Source: Megasphaera massiliensis (GTDB lineage: Bacteria; Bacillota; Negativicutes; Veillonellales; Megasphaeraceae). Taken from it: 64,000 nt of DNA. The position numbers and the translations under genes were made by a program. This document shows, in pieces, positions 8,778 to 17,701 of the stretch. Position 1 is the first letter of the stretch. Every line of letters starts with the position of its first letter. A model generated the notes under the pieces. That model saw nothing but the letters and a program-made list of their open reading frames with translations. It did not search any database and was not told where the DNA came from. The stretch spans positions 70,096 to 134,095 of the forward strand of contig NZ_HF954537.1 in NCBI RefSeq assembly GCF_000455225.1, read 5' to 3'.

Positions 8778-9923
8778 ATGAAAGTTGTCATTGCCATCGA
8801 TTCATTAAAAAATAGTCTGACGTCGGTCGAAGCCGGGAGAGCCATCGAAGCCGGCGTTCGTAAAGCCTATGGAAGCCAGCCCGTACAGATCGTCGTCAAA
8901 CCCTTGGCGGATGGCGGAGAAGGGACCGTCGAAGCCCTTGTCGAAGGCATGAACGGGGAGCTTCGCAGCGCCGTCGTTCAGGGTCCTTTGGGAAATGATG
9001 TTTCTTGTTCCTACGGATATTTGCCCGAGACGAGAACGGCGGTCATTGAAATGGCAGGGGCTGCCGGTCTCGGTTTGGTACCGGAAGAGCTGCGCAATCC
9101 TCTCTATACGACGACCTATGGTGTCGGCCAGGTCATGGCCAAAGCCATGGAAGGAGGCATCCGCCACTTCATTATCGGCCTTGGCGGCAGTGCGACCAGT
9201 GACTGCGGCGTCGGCATGCTCCAGGCTTTAGGCTATGTCTTTCGCGATAAAGAAGGATAAATCGTCGGGACCGGGGGCCTTGCCGTAGGCGACATCGCCT
9301 CCGTCGACGACAGTCATGTTCTGCCGGCCTTAAAAGAATGCACCTTCGACGTCGCCTGTGACGTGACCAATCCCTTATATGGGGAGTTAGGAGCGGCCGC
9401 TGTCTTTGGCCCTCAGAAGGGGGCGTCAGCGTCCGATGTCAAAGCTTTAGATGAGGCCAGCCGTTCCTTTGCTGCCGTTACCGAAGCCTATTTGGGAAAA
9501 GACTACAGTCAGGCCTCCGGTGCCGGAGCGGCCGGCGGACTGGGCTTTGCCTTCTTGGCGTATCTGAAAGGCAGCCTTCGTTCAGGCATCCAAATCGTAC
9601 TCGATTCTATTAAATTAGCCGATGTCGTCGCCGATGCCGATTATGTCATCACTGGCGAAGGCCGCCTCGATGCCCAGACGGCCATGGGCAAGGCCCCAAT
9701 CGGTGTGGCCAAGCTTGCCAAACAGTACGGGGCTAAGGTCATCGCCCTGGCCGGCTGCACGACGGAAGATGCCGGCGAGTGTAACCGGCAGGGCATCGAC
9801 GCCTTCTTTTCCATCGTCGATAAGGCCATGCCCTTAAAGGAAGCCATGGACCGCGACACAGCTATGGGCAACATGACCCGCACGGCTCAGCAGGTCTTTA
9901 ACCTCATCCGTGCCGTAAGCTGA
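8778..9923 (+). pseudogene. glxK: Glycerate kinase interrupted by an in-frame stop
   Basis: Glycerate kinase of the GarK/GlxK family (glycerate plus ATP to phosphoglycerate). Both halves lie in one frame and total 381 codons, the usual family length. They are split by TAA at 9258-9260, between FRDKEG and IVGTGGLAVGD. Landmarks are the start MKVVIAIDSLKNSLTS, the GGSATSDCGVG motif upstream of the stop, and CDVTNPLYG and ITGEGRLDAQT downstream. A single base change (for example AAA, CAA or GAA to TAA) explains it. ATG at 8778 follows AAAGGAGTGGGG. The adjacent CdaR-type regulator supports a glycerate role. It is either a recent pseudogene or a sequence error. Confidence 0.85.
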
Positions 9924-9927
9924 CGTC

Positions 9928-10605
9928 TCAGCGATATTTCATCGCTTCGGCCTTGGCCAGTTGGTCGCAGCGTTCATTTAAGGCGACGCCGACGTGGCCT
10001 TTGACCCAGTGGAAGGTGACTTTATGAGAGCCGTAGAGCTTATCGAGTTCCATCCATTGTCCTTGGTTTAAGACGGGCTGGCCGTCGGCTTTCTTCCAAC
10101 CGCGGCGCTTCCAATTGACCATCCACTTAGTGATGCCGTTTTTCAGATATTGACTGTCTGTATAGAGGGCGACTTTTGTGCCTTCCGGTGCAAAGCGCAG
10201 GGCCATGATGGCCGCCTGAAGCTCCATGCGGTTATTCGTCGTCGACGGATGGCCGTCCGAGAGTTCGGTCACTTCGCCTGTGGCCACGTTGCGGGCGACG
10301 ACGGCCCAGCCGCCGGGACCGTCGGGGTTGCGCAGGCAAGACCCATCGGTGTAGATGACAAAATCCTGGTCCTCATCGGAGGGCAGGGACGCTGTCGTCG
10401 GTCTTAAGGTCGGAGCCTTTGATCGCACCGGTTTTCGAACCGATAGTACGTCTTCACCGTTCAACCATTTCCAGGCTTCGTCGGCATCGGTAAAACTTTT
10501 ATAGCGAGCCCCCGGGAAGGCATCGACTTGTTTTTTGCAGTCATCCCAAGACATGAATAATCCCGTCTTGCGGCCGTTCCGGACGGCATATACTTTCTTT
10601 TTCAT
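9928..10605 (-). CDS. rnhA: Ribonuclease HI with N-terminal hybrid-binding domain
   Basis: Enzyme of 225 residues that cuts the RNA strand of RNA-DNA hybrids. Residues 1-50 form the eukaryote-like hybrid-binding domain (KVYAVRNGRKTG, then SWDDCKKQVDAFPGARYKSF), joined by a linker to the catalytic domain from about residue 82. The active-site carboxylates are Asp87 (YTDGS), Glu128 (NRMEL), Asp150 (YTDSQY) and Asp214, with His204 in the KGH loop. All catalytic residues are present. It is a single gene, divergent from the EFR1 gene, and its stop lies 4 bases from the end of the convergent glycerate kinase gene. Confidence 0.93.
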   Translation of the reverse strand: MKKKVYAVRNGRKTGLFMSWDDCKKQVDAFPGARYKSFTDADEAWKWLNGEDVLSVRKPVRSKAPTLRPTTASLPSDEDQDFVIYTDGSCLRNPDGPGGWAVVARNVATGEVTELSDGHPSTTNNRMELQAAIMALRFAPEGTKVALYTDSQYLKNGITKWMVNWKRRGWKKADGQPVLNQGQWMELDKLYGSHKVTFHWVKGHVGVALNERCDQLAKAEAMKYR

Positions 10606-10664
10606 GAGACACCTCGTTCTTTCGTCGTCAATTACGGATTTGATTGTACCACAAAAAATAAAAA

Positions 10665-10710
10665 GAAAACAGGCGCAGTCAGTGACTTTAGCGCCTGTTT
10701 TCTATATAAT
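10665..10710 (+). promoter_or_regulatory. Promoter overlapping a 12-bp inverted repeat
   Basis: GAAAACAGGCGC (10665-10676) pairs perfectly with GCGCCTGTTTTC (10691-10702). A TATAAT at 10705-10710 has GTGACT at -35 with a 17-base spacer, and the -35 lies in the loop of the repeat. Read on the minus strand the same hairpin is followed by a T-rich run, so it may also act as a terminator. Operator and terminator roles cannot be separated from sequence alone. Confidence 0.5.
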
Positions 10711-10753
10711 GGAGGTATACAACTTATCGTTCCTCGTGTTGGGAGGGATTTAT

Positions 10754-11578
10754 TTGAAGATTCAGAAAGTCTATGCTGTTTATTTCAGCCCGACCGGTCA
10801 CACGAAGGACATCGTCTGCGCCCTTTCCGGCCAGGTGGCCGAGGCCCTTCAGGTGCCCCTTGAGACGATATCCTTGGACCTTCCGGCTGAGCGAGAAGAG
10901 ACACATCGCTTTTCCGCGGAGGATCTCGTCGTTGTCGGCGGGCCGACCTACGCCGGAAAGCTTCCCAATAAGATTATGCCGACGTACAGAGAAAAATTAT
11001 TCGGTAAAAAAACGCCGGCTGTCGCCATGGTGACCTACGGCAACCGTTCCTTTGACAATTCCCTGGCCGAACTCTGTGCCATTCTGGAAGAAAACGATTT
11101 CAACCTCGTCGGTGCCGGTGCCTTTGTCGCCCAGCATGCCTTTTCTAAGATACTGGCCTCAGGCCGTCCCGATGAGGATGACCTGGCTGACGTCAGGAGC
11201 TTGGCCGGCCGCGTCATCGAAAGCCTTCAAGGGGAAGACTGTCCGACTGATTCCCTGGCCGTTGACGGCGACGCGAAAGCACCTTACTATATTCCTAAAG
11301 GGGAAGACGGGCAGCCGGCGAAATTCTTAAAAGCCGTCCCTAAGACGGATATGGAAAAATGCACATCCTGCGGCCTCTGTGCCCGCCAGTGTCCTATGGG
11401 TTCCATCGATAAGGACCGGCCGGACCGGGTAACGGGCATCTGCATCAAGTGTCAGCGCTGCGTCCAATCCTGTCCCTATGGAGCCAAGTATTTTGACGAT
11501 CCGGCCTTCTTGTCTCATGTGAGGATGCTGGAGCAGAATTATAGGACACGGGCTTTTAATAAAATCTTTACCCGTTAA
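10754..11578 (+). CDS. EFR1-type flavodoxin/ferredoxin fusion protein
   Basis: Protein of 274 residues joining a flavodoxin-like domain (residues 1-160, FMN phosphate loop FSPTGHTKD and VVGGPTYAGKLP) to a C-terminal ferredoxin with two [4Fe-4S] motifs (CTSCGLCARQCP and CIKCQRCVQSCP). This matches the EFR1 family (ferrodoxin) of anaerobes, which transfers electrons within one polypeptide. The partner is unknown. I chose TTG at 10754 because GGGAGGG lies six bases upstream and the protein then starts MKIQKVYAVYFSPTG, as expected for a flavodoxin; any upstream extension lacks family sequence. Single gene with its own promoter. Confidence 0.87.
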   Translation: MKIQKVYAVYFSPTGHTKDIVCALSGQVAEALQVPLETISLDLPAEREETHRFSAEDLVVVGGPTYAGKLPNKIMPTYREKLFGKKTPAVAMVTYGNRSFDNSLAELCAILEENDFNLVGAGAFVAQHAFSKILASGRPDEDDLADVRSLAGRVIESLQGEDCPTDSLAVDGDAKAPYYIPKGEDGQPAKFLKAVPKTDMEKCTSCGLCARQCPMGSIDKDRPDRVTGICIKCQRCVQSCPYGAKYFDDPAFLSHVRMLEQNYRTRAFNKIFTR

Positions 11579-11637
11579 GCACCTTACGTCTCCGCGGCAG
11601 CTGCGTTACATTCGCTGGCAGCAGCCTCGTATGAAAT

Positions 11638-11660
11638 TTGTTTATCATTGGGATAAACAA
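11638..11660. promoter_or_regulatory. Inverted repeat upstream of FMN hydroxyacid oxidase
   Basis: TTGTTTATC and GATAAACAA form a perfect 9-bp inverted repeat around five bases, about 85 bases before the oxidase start. It resembles an operator. The outer TTGT...ACAA recalls redox-sensing Rex sites, but the half-site spacing differs from the usual Rex box. Confidence 0.45.
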
Positions 11661-11743
11661 GGGAAGACTAGTCCTGAAAACGGTTATTTTTGCTTACTAT
11701 TTAAATTTTTTATATATTTTATAAACTGAAGGAGGGTTTTTCT

Positions 11744-12772
11744 ATGGATTTACAAGAAGCTCGCGAACTCGCTCGCAAAAAGATGAAGGGCTGCTTCGTC
11801 TGTCCCGAATGCGACGGCAAGGCCTGTAAGGGGATGATTCCCGGCTTTGGCGGTCTGCGGACGGCAAAATCGTTCCTGCGCAACGTAGAAGCACTGGCCG
11901 AATATGGCCTGGTCATGCGCAGTATGGACAGTGAACTTGACCCCAATCCGGCGGTTACGATTTTCGGTAAAGAAATCAGCATGCCGGTCCTCGTCGCTCC
12001 CGTCGGCGGCGTCATCCTCAATTCCAAGGTCCCCGGTGACCCGGCTACGGTTGAAATGGATTATAACGAGTCCGTTTCCAAAGGCGCCTTCGATGCCGGC
12101 ACTCTGTGCTTTACCGGTGACGGCGGCATGGAATACATGTTTGAATCGGGGATCGTAGCTTCGAAAAAACGGGAAGAAACGGTCATTCCGACGATCAAAC
12201 CGCGCAGCAACGACCAGATCATTGAAAAAATTAAAGTCGCTGAAAAGGCCCATGCCTTTGCCGTTGCCAGCGATATCGATGCGTCGACGCTGATCAATAT
12301 GCATATCTTTGGCCAGCCCGTCGGCCCTAAGAGCGCCAGTGACATTGCCGAGCTGGTCAAATCGACGTCCCTGCCCTTTATCGTAAAAGGCATCATGTCT
12401 CCTGAAGAAGCCGTTGCCTGTGCCGATGCCGGTGCCAAAGGCATCGTCGTCAGCAACCACGGCGGCCGCATCCTCGACGGTATGGTCGGAACGGCCGACG
12501 TCCTGCCGGAAATCGCCAAGGCTGTAAAAGGCCGTCTTACGATCTTCGTCGACGGCGGTGTCCGCCATGGGGAAGACGTCCTTAAGATGTTGGCCCTCGG
12601 TGCCGACGCCGTCCTCATCGGCCGTCCTGTCGCCATCGCCGCTATCGGCGGCCAGGCTGAAGCCGTCAAGCTCTACTTAGATGCTTTGAAACGGGAAATC
12701 ATGGATGCCATGATGATTACCGGCGTTCATGATTTGTCCAACGTATCGCCGGACATCTTAAGACGGTTATAA
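11744..12772 (+). CDS. FMN-dependent alpha-hydroxy-acid oxidizing protein
   Basis: TIM-barrel flavoenzyme of 342 residues in the lactate oxidase/glycolate oxidase/lactate dehydrogenase (FMN) family. Expected active-site features are present: Lys215 (FIVKGI), the catalytic His239 with Arg242 (SNHGGR), Asp270 (FVDGGVRHGEDV) and the phosphate-binding GRP near 293. The N-terminus holds four Cys (17, 20, 23, 28; CFVCPECDGKAC), as in clostridial members of the family, which might bind a metal or be redox active. The protein probably oxidises lactate or another 2-hydroxy acid, which suits a lactate-using anaerobe. GGAGG lies ahead of the ATG and an inverted repeat lies upstream. Confidence 0.87.
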   Translation: MDLQEARELARKKMKGCFVCPECDGKACKGMIPGFGGLRTAKSFLRNVEALAEYGLVMRSMDSELDPNPAVTIFGKEISMPVLVAPVGGVILNSKVPGDPATVEMDYNESVSKGAFDAGTLCFTGDGGMEYMFESGIVASKKREETVIPTIKPRSNDQIIEKIKVAEKAHAFAVASDIDASTLINMHIFGQPVGPKSASDIAELVKSTSLPFIVKGIMSPEEAVACADAGAKGIVVSNHGGRILDGMVGTADVLPEIAKAVKGRLTIFVDGGVRHGEDVLKMLALGADAVLIGRPVAIAAIGGQAEAVKLYLDALKREIMDAMMITGVHDLSNVSPDILRRL

Positions 12773-12793
12773 GCTCTTTTAAAACATGAATAA

Positions 12794-12822
12794 TTGACAG
12801 CCCGCCGGCCTGCCCGTATAAT
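12794..12822 (+). promoter_or_regulatory. Consensus sigma-A promoter for VirK/YbjX gene
   Basis: TTGACA (12794-12799), a 17-base spacer and TATAAT (12817-12822): a full consensus promoter 36 bases before the start codon. Confidence 0.85.
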
Positions 12823-12857
12823 AGGTCTATTGGATTGTACTTGATAGGAGGAATTTC

Positions 12858-13859
12858 ATGCATAGTATTTCCTATTTTTGGCACTTGTCGCGACTCATAT
12901 ACGGACCTCGGAATTTTCAAGAGAACAAGCGGGCTGTCGTTTTTTTTGCAAGGGCGGTCTCGAATCGGGCTTTGTTCGAAGAATTGTACGATTTCTTTGA
13001 CCATTATGAGCCGATGCAGGGCTTTTTTGAGCAGCATGACCCGGACTTCCAGGAAGTCATGACCCGCGTCTTCTTGTTCAAAAATTCGACCATGCGCCAA
13101 CGCCTCGACGCCTTAAAGCATCATTTCACGATTTTGCGGACCTTCTTTTCCGATGATGTCATCCGCGAAATCTATTGGGGCAAAGGCTATACGCTCTGGA
13201 CGTCTGACGACCCGTCGATGCCCCTTGAAGTGCGGCTCATCTTTGATACGGGCCAGCGAAAAGAAGGGTTCTTGTCGCTCTACCTCTATCATGAAGGCCA
13301 GATGATCTACCATTTTAACTTCCGGTTCGATTACAACGGAGACGGTACGCCGTCCATGTATATCGGTACCATCCAAGGCTCGAAGCACGGCCTGGAAACG
13401 ACCAAGATCCTGACCAAGAAGCTCTTTGGCTACCGGCCTAAGAATTTCATCCTCTATTTGATGCGTATCTTTGTCCAGACCTTGGGCATCCGCGATATGT
13501 ACGTCATCACTGACGACGGCTTCTATACCAACAGCCACATGCTGCGCGGCAACCGTTCCAAGAAGACCAACTTCAATGACTTCTGGATTGGGGAAGGGGC
13601 CGTGCCCGATAAAAGCGAATCGTGGTATTTCCGCCTTCCCATTGAGGAAAAGCGCCGTAAGTACGACGAAATTAAGTCGCAGAAGCGCAATCTCTTCCGC
13701 AAGCGGTATCTCCTCATGGATGATATTGTTCCGCCGTACATCGAAGCTGTTCACAAGCTGTTCCGCGACGGTTTTGATCCGGCTCCGTCTGCCGTCGATG
13801 AAGCGTCCATCGTCGATAAACCGGCCGATTACGACCCCATCGAGGCGCCGAAGGGGTGA
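12858..13859 (+). CDS. VirK/YbjX family protein (DUF535)
   Basis: Protein of 333 residues matching the DUF535 family, which includes Salmonella VirK and E. coli YbjX. Family-like stretches are LEVRLIFDTGQRKEGFLSLYLYHE cut in part here as EGFLSLYLYHEG, MYIGTIQGS, and GYRPKNFILYLMRIF. No signal peptide or membrane helix is evident. Proteins of this family have been linked to envelope stress and antimicrobial-peptide resistance in Gram-negative bacteria; the biochemical activity is unknown. Its presence fits an outer-membrane-bearing Firmicute. ATG at 12858 follows AGGAGG and a consensus promoter, so expression is probably strong and independent of the upstream oxidase gene. Confidence 0.82.
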   Translation: MHSISYFWHLSRLIYGPRNFQENKRAVVFFARAVSNRALFEELYDFFDHYEPMQGFFEQHDPDFQEVMTRVFLFKNSTMRQRLDALKHHFTILRTFFSDDVIREIYWGKGYTLWTSDDPSMPLEVRLIFDTGQRKEGFLSLYLYHEGQMIYHFNFRFDYNGDGTPSMYIGTIQGSKHGLETTKILTKKLFGYRPKNFILYLMRIFVQTLGIRDMYVITDDGFYTNSHMLRGNRSKKTNFNDFWIGEGAVPDKSESWYFRLPIEEKRRKYDEIKSQKRNLFRKRYLLMDDIVPPYIEAVHKLFRDGFDPAPSAVDEASIVDKPADYDPIEAPKG

Positions 13860-13929
13860 CTGACCATCTTTAATCAGTAGCCGCCATCCCTTTTAAAACA
13901 GCACAAAGCACCTTTTGCTTCTATCCCAT

Positions 13930-14170
13930 AAGGGGTAACGGCCGTCTGAGAGGGCCTATTCAAAAATGCATCCTTTTTCCAGGACGCAGAGATCTTCTGC
14001 CAGTTCCCGCGTATTCATACGTTCCGGGAGCTGGCTTTTTTCGTGCTTCTTCTAAGGTTTCATAGACTTTGGCCAGGATGGAAAGGCGCGTCTTGTCACT
14101 GACGTCGTCCGATTCCGGCGGCTGCAAAGCCAAGAAGCGCTCCCACGGGCCAAAATCCGGAGAAGCGCTT
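13930..14170 (-). other. Possible decayed gene fragment
   Basis: On the minus strand about 50 codons read like a real protein C-terminal region (for example FGPWERFLALQPP, then RLSILAKVYETLEEARKK). Stops lie upstream in frame and a shift near 14030 would lead into a second reading, RELAEDLCVLEKGCIFE and stop. No start codon or ribosome site was found. It may be a remnant of a lost gene; I do not recognise the family. Confidence 0.3.
13999..14041 (+). terminator. Terminator downstream of VirK/YbjX gene
   Basis: GCCAGTTCCCG pairs with CGGGAGCTGGC (one G-U) and is followed by six T. It lies 140 bases past the stop of the VirK/YbjX gene. Confidence 0.7.
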
Positions 14171-14207
14171 TATCAGGTGAGTCTGTGGAGTTATTTGTGG
14201 CAGTGTC

Positions 14208-15851
14208 TTACGAAGGACGGCCCTTTTGGGCGGTGCCCATGACGACGAGGCGGCCGCCTTGGGCTTCGTAGAGGCGGTGAGAAATGGACAGGACCGTCCG
14301 GTTTTGGGAGGCTGCCTGAAGGGCTTCCAGTACCTGGCGTTCGGTCAGGGCATCGAGGTTGGCCGTGATTTCATCGAGTAAGAGGATTTGCGGATTCATG
14401 ACGACGGCTCGGGCGATGGACAGGAGTTGGAGTTGGCTGCGGGAGAAATATTCTTGTCGGAAGGGCGTGTGAAGTCCCTCGGGGAGGGAAGTGCAGAGAT
14501 CCCATAGGCCGACGAGTCGCAAGGCCTTTTCGACGGCGCCTTTTGAGATGCGCCGGTCTTTGAGGGTCACTTGGTCTTCGATGGTACCGGCGACGTCGTG
14601 GAACTGTTGCTCTACGTAGCCGAAGACTTGGCGTCGAATGGACGGAGCCAGGCGAGAAGGCTCGCAGCCGAAGACACGGATTGAGCCTTCTTGGGGCGCG
14701 TACAGGCCGAGGATGAGTTTGAACAGGGTACTCTTACCGGAACCGGTGCGGCCCGTGATGGTGACCGTTTCCCCTTTCTTGACGGCCAGGGACAGGTTGC
14801 GGAAGACATTTTCACGGCCGTAGCTAAAGGCAGCGTCGTCGATAACCAGCGGCGGGGCGGTAAAATTCAGGTCAACCCTGTCTCCCGGTTCTTCTACGGG
14901 ATGGGCGAAAAATTCTTTCAGGCGGCTGATGCCGGCCACGGCCGACTGAATATTCTGGATCTCCATGCCGATGCTTTCAATCGGCGAGAAGATGAGGCGG
15001 ACGTAGGCAATGAGGGCGACGACGGTACCGACGGTCATGCCGAAGAGGTCCTGCAGGAAGGAGCTGCTGACCGATAAGGCCATCATGATGCAAATGATGA
15101 GCGTCGACAGGGTAATAACGATGGGCGAGTAGATGGCGTCGCAGAAATTGCTGCGTTCCATAGCGGAAAAACTGGCCTCGATCGTCTGTCCGTACCGGCG
15201 CCGCAGGTGGCGCTCCTGCTGGCAGGTGTGGATGGTGCGGATGTTGTGTACCGTTTCCGGGATGAGTTCGTTCGTCCGGCCGATGGCGATGCGGTTGTCC
15301 CGCTGGGCTTTCAGCATGCGCTTTTGGAAGTAGCGGGTCAGGATAAACAAGAGGGGCAGGGCGATGCACAATAAGATTCCCAGGCCGGGACTGAGGTGGA
15401 AGACGACGACGAGGATGCTGAAGATGGTCAGGACGTCGGCAATCATGCTGACGACACCGGAGTCAAAGAGGTCTTCCAGGGTATCGACGTCGTTGACGAA
15501 GAGGGACGTGACGGCGCCCGATTCGTGGTTGACAAAATACGGTGCCGGCAGGATGTCGAGGCGGCGGCACATGGCCGAGCGCAGGCTGTGGGTGATCTTT
15601 TGGCCGAAGATGGTGATCAACGTTTCTTTCAGGGCGTCGACGAGGCAGCTGCCGGCGTTTACGGCAAAATAGACGACGCCTGCCGTCAGTAAGGGCAGGG
15701 CTGTAAAATGGCCGCCGGCCAGGCTGTCCACGATGTACTGCAAAATGAGGGGCGGAGCGACGTTGACGCCGATAGAAGCGGCGATGGAAAGGCACAGTCC
15801 GATGATGAGCCGGACATTGGACCTTACGGTTTGCCAAAATATCTTAGTCAT
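14208..15851 (-). CDS. ABC exporter subunit with consensus Walker B, degenerate signature
   Basis: Type IV (exporter-fold) half-transporter of 547 residues: six membrane helices (1-300), then a nucleotide-binding domain. Walker A is GRTGSGKST and Walker B ends LLLDEITANLD with the catalytic Glu. The signature is degenerate, FSRSQ instead of LSGGQ. The upstream gene shows the opposite defects, so the two should form a heterodimer with one working ATP site, as in BmrCD or TM287/288. I chose ATG at 15851, preceded by GAGGTGA and overlapping the upstream stop by 8 bases; a longer start 63 bases upstream lies wholly inside that gene. The substrate (drug or lipid) is unknown. Confidence 0.88.
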   Translation of the reverse strand: MTKIFWQTVRSNVRLIIGLCLSIAASIGVNVAPPLILQYIVDSLAGGHFTALPLLTAGVVYFAVNAGSCLVDALKETLITIFGQKITHSLRSAMCRRLDILPAPYFVNHESGAVTSLFVNDVDTLEDLFDSGVVSMIADVLTIFSILVVVFHLSPGLGILLCIALPLLFILTRYFQKRMLKAQRDNRIAIGRTNELIPETVHNIRTIHTCQQERHLRRRYGQTIEASFSAMERSNFCDAIYSPIVITLSTLIICIMMALSVSSSFLQDLFGMTVGTVVALIAYVRLIFSPIESIGMEIQNIQSAVAGISRLKEFFAHPVEEPGDRVDLNFTAPPLVIDDAAFSYGRENVFRNLSLAVKKGETVTITGRTGSGKSTLFKLILGLYAPQEGSIRVFGCEPSRLAPSIRRQVFGYVEQQFHDVAGTIEDQVTLKDRRISKGAVEKALRLVGLWDLCTSLPEGLHTPFRQEYFSRSQLQLLSIARAVVMNPQILLLDEITANLDALTERQVLEALQAASQNRTVLSISHRLYEAQGGRLVVMGTAQKGRPS

Positions 15852-17610
15852 GGCGGTCACCTCGCTGGGCTTGCTGCATCCGATATAGTCTTCTATAGTC
15901 GTCGTTGGTTTCATAGAGGGTTTTATGGTCTGCCGTCACGGCCATACCGTCAGGGTTGAGCCAAATGACCTGGTCGAGCTCAGAAAAGAGGGACAGGCGG
16001 TGAGAAATGAGGAGGATGATACAGTCCCTGTAGGATTGTCGCAGGTGCTCGAAAATCTTTCGTTCCGTCGCCATGTCGACGGCGGCAAAGGGATCGTCGA
16101 AAATCATGAGCGGCCGACGATGGAAAAGGGTGCGGGCCAGAGCGATGCGGGCCTGTTGACCGCCGGAGAGGCGCTGGCCTCCTTCGCCGATCGGTGTCTG
16201 AATCCCTAAGGGGAAGGTCTTACAGTCTTCATCCATACAGACTTCGGCAATGACTTTGGTGACGTCCCCGGGAAGGCCGAAGCGAATGTTTTCTTCAAGG
16301 CTTGCCGAAAATAATTCACTGTCGTGGCCGCAGTAGCCGACGATGCCTTCTGCACCGGTCTGACCATTTCCTAAGGGACGGTTACCGAAGAAAATCTCCC
16401 CGCCGTGGGGCTTTTCACCGAGGAAGGTAAGGCCCAATGTCGATTTGCCGCAGGCTACGGGGCCGGTAATGCCGATGATATCGCCGGGGTTGGCAGAAAA
16501 GGACAGGCCCTGATAGACGGGCTTATCGCCCGGTTCATAGGAAAAGGACAGGTCGCGGACCGTAAGGGCGGCCGGCGGAAAGGTCGGTACCGGAGCCGGC
16601 AGGGGCCGGGAGACTGCCAGACGGGGCTGGATGCGGCCCCATGAGACCTGGGCCTTCTGGACGGCGTTGAACAGGCGGGCTGCATGGGAGGTCTTGATGG
16701 ACATCTTGACGAAACAAGACAGGTACGTCGAAAAGGCAGCGATGTCCCACACTTGCCAACCCTCTCCGAGGACGTTGCGGCCGCCGAGCCAGACGACGAG
16801 GATCGTGCCGGTCATAGCGATGATTTTATAGATGGGCTGCATCGTATTTTCCCAGAGATTGGCTAAAATCATCTTCTGTTCATAGTCTTTCAGGTAACGT
16901 TCGTACTGGGCATTTTGCACGTCTTCTTCGCCGTAGACGCGGTAGGTCAGGGCATTGCTGATGCGGTCCAGGGTGATGCCTGACAAGGCGCCGCTGCTTT
17001 CTTTGCTGCGGGCTGCCGTTTCCGCAACCAGGCGCCGCAGGCGATTGGCCAGAAAATAAGCCAGGGGCGGGAAGACCAGGATGCAGAGGGTCAGTTTCCA
17101 GTCGTACACCAAGAGCATGATCAGGTAGGTCACCATGACGACGCCCGTATCGAAGATTTCCGTCGTGAATTTACGCATCCCTTCGACACAGGTGTCGATG
17201 TCGGAAATGACTTTGGTCATCAAGGTTCCCGTATGTTCACCCTCCATGGTCGCTGTCGGCGTCTGTACCAGCTGCTGATAGAGGAGGTCCTTCATGGTCA
17301 GACTGACGTTGTTGGCAAACTTTCGGACGTACAGCCGCTTTACGTAGCGCAGGCTCTGGACGGCAATGATGACCAGGGCGTACATCAGGCAGAGGGCGTA
17401 CATGTCGGATGCCTATTTGGTGCCGCCGAACATGTCGTAGAGGGACTGGGCCAACTGGCCGTCGAACCAGGGGCCGGCGATCATGCCGACGTTGTAGCAT
17501 AGTCCGCTTAGGGTGATGATAAGGAGTAATTTCTTTTCTTTTAAAAAGTAGTAATAAACGGAACCGGGTCCCCGCTGTTTCAAGAGTAACACCTCGCTTC
17601 TATAATCCAT
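15844..17610 (-). pseudogene. ABC exporter partner subunit, interrupted by in-frame TAG
   Basis: Half-transporter partner of the next gene. A 65-codon N-terminal piece (first membrane helix, ending FGGTK) and a 519-codon remainder lie in the same frame, split only by TAG at 17413-17415. The NBD has Walker A GPVACGKST and a perfect LSGGQ signature, but Walker B reads LMIFDDP, with Asp for the catalytic Glu. That pattern complements the partner. The real start may be TTG at 17583, with GAGGTG upstream, rather than ATG at 17610. If the stop is real, translation could restart at ATG 17403, giving a protein without its first helix, which is unlikely to work normally. A sequencing error is possible. 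Confidence 0.82.
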
Positions 17611-17701
17611 CTATCATACACCAAATGGGCGGCATTGGCGAGAAAAAAGGCGGTTATTTTTCGTAATTTGAGAACTCTTTACATTCTTACCTCTTGCGTA
17701 A

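Noticed and set aside
9258-17415. Stop-codon recoding or suppressor tRNA to explain the two in-frame stops
   Set aside because: The stops differ (TAA and TAG), and both codons end many intact genes in this window; no selenocysteine element was seen, and TGA is not involved.
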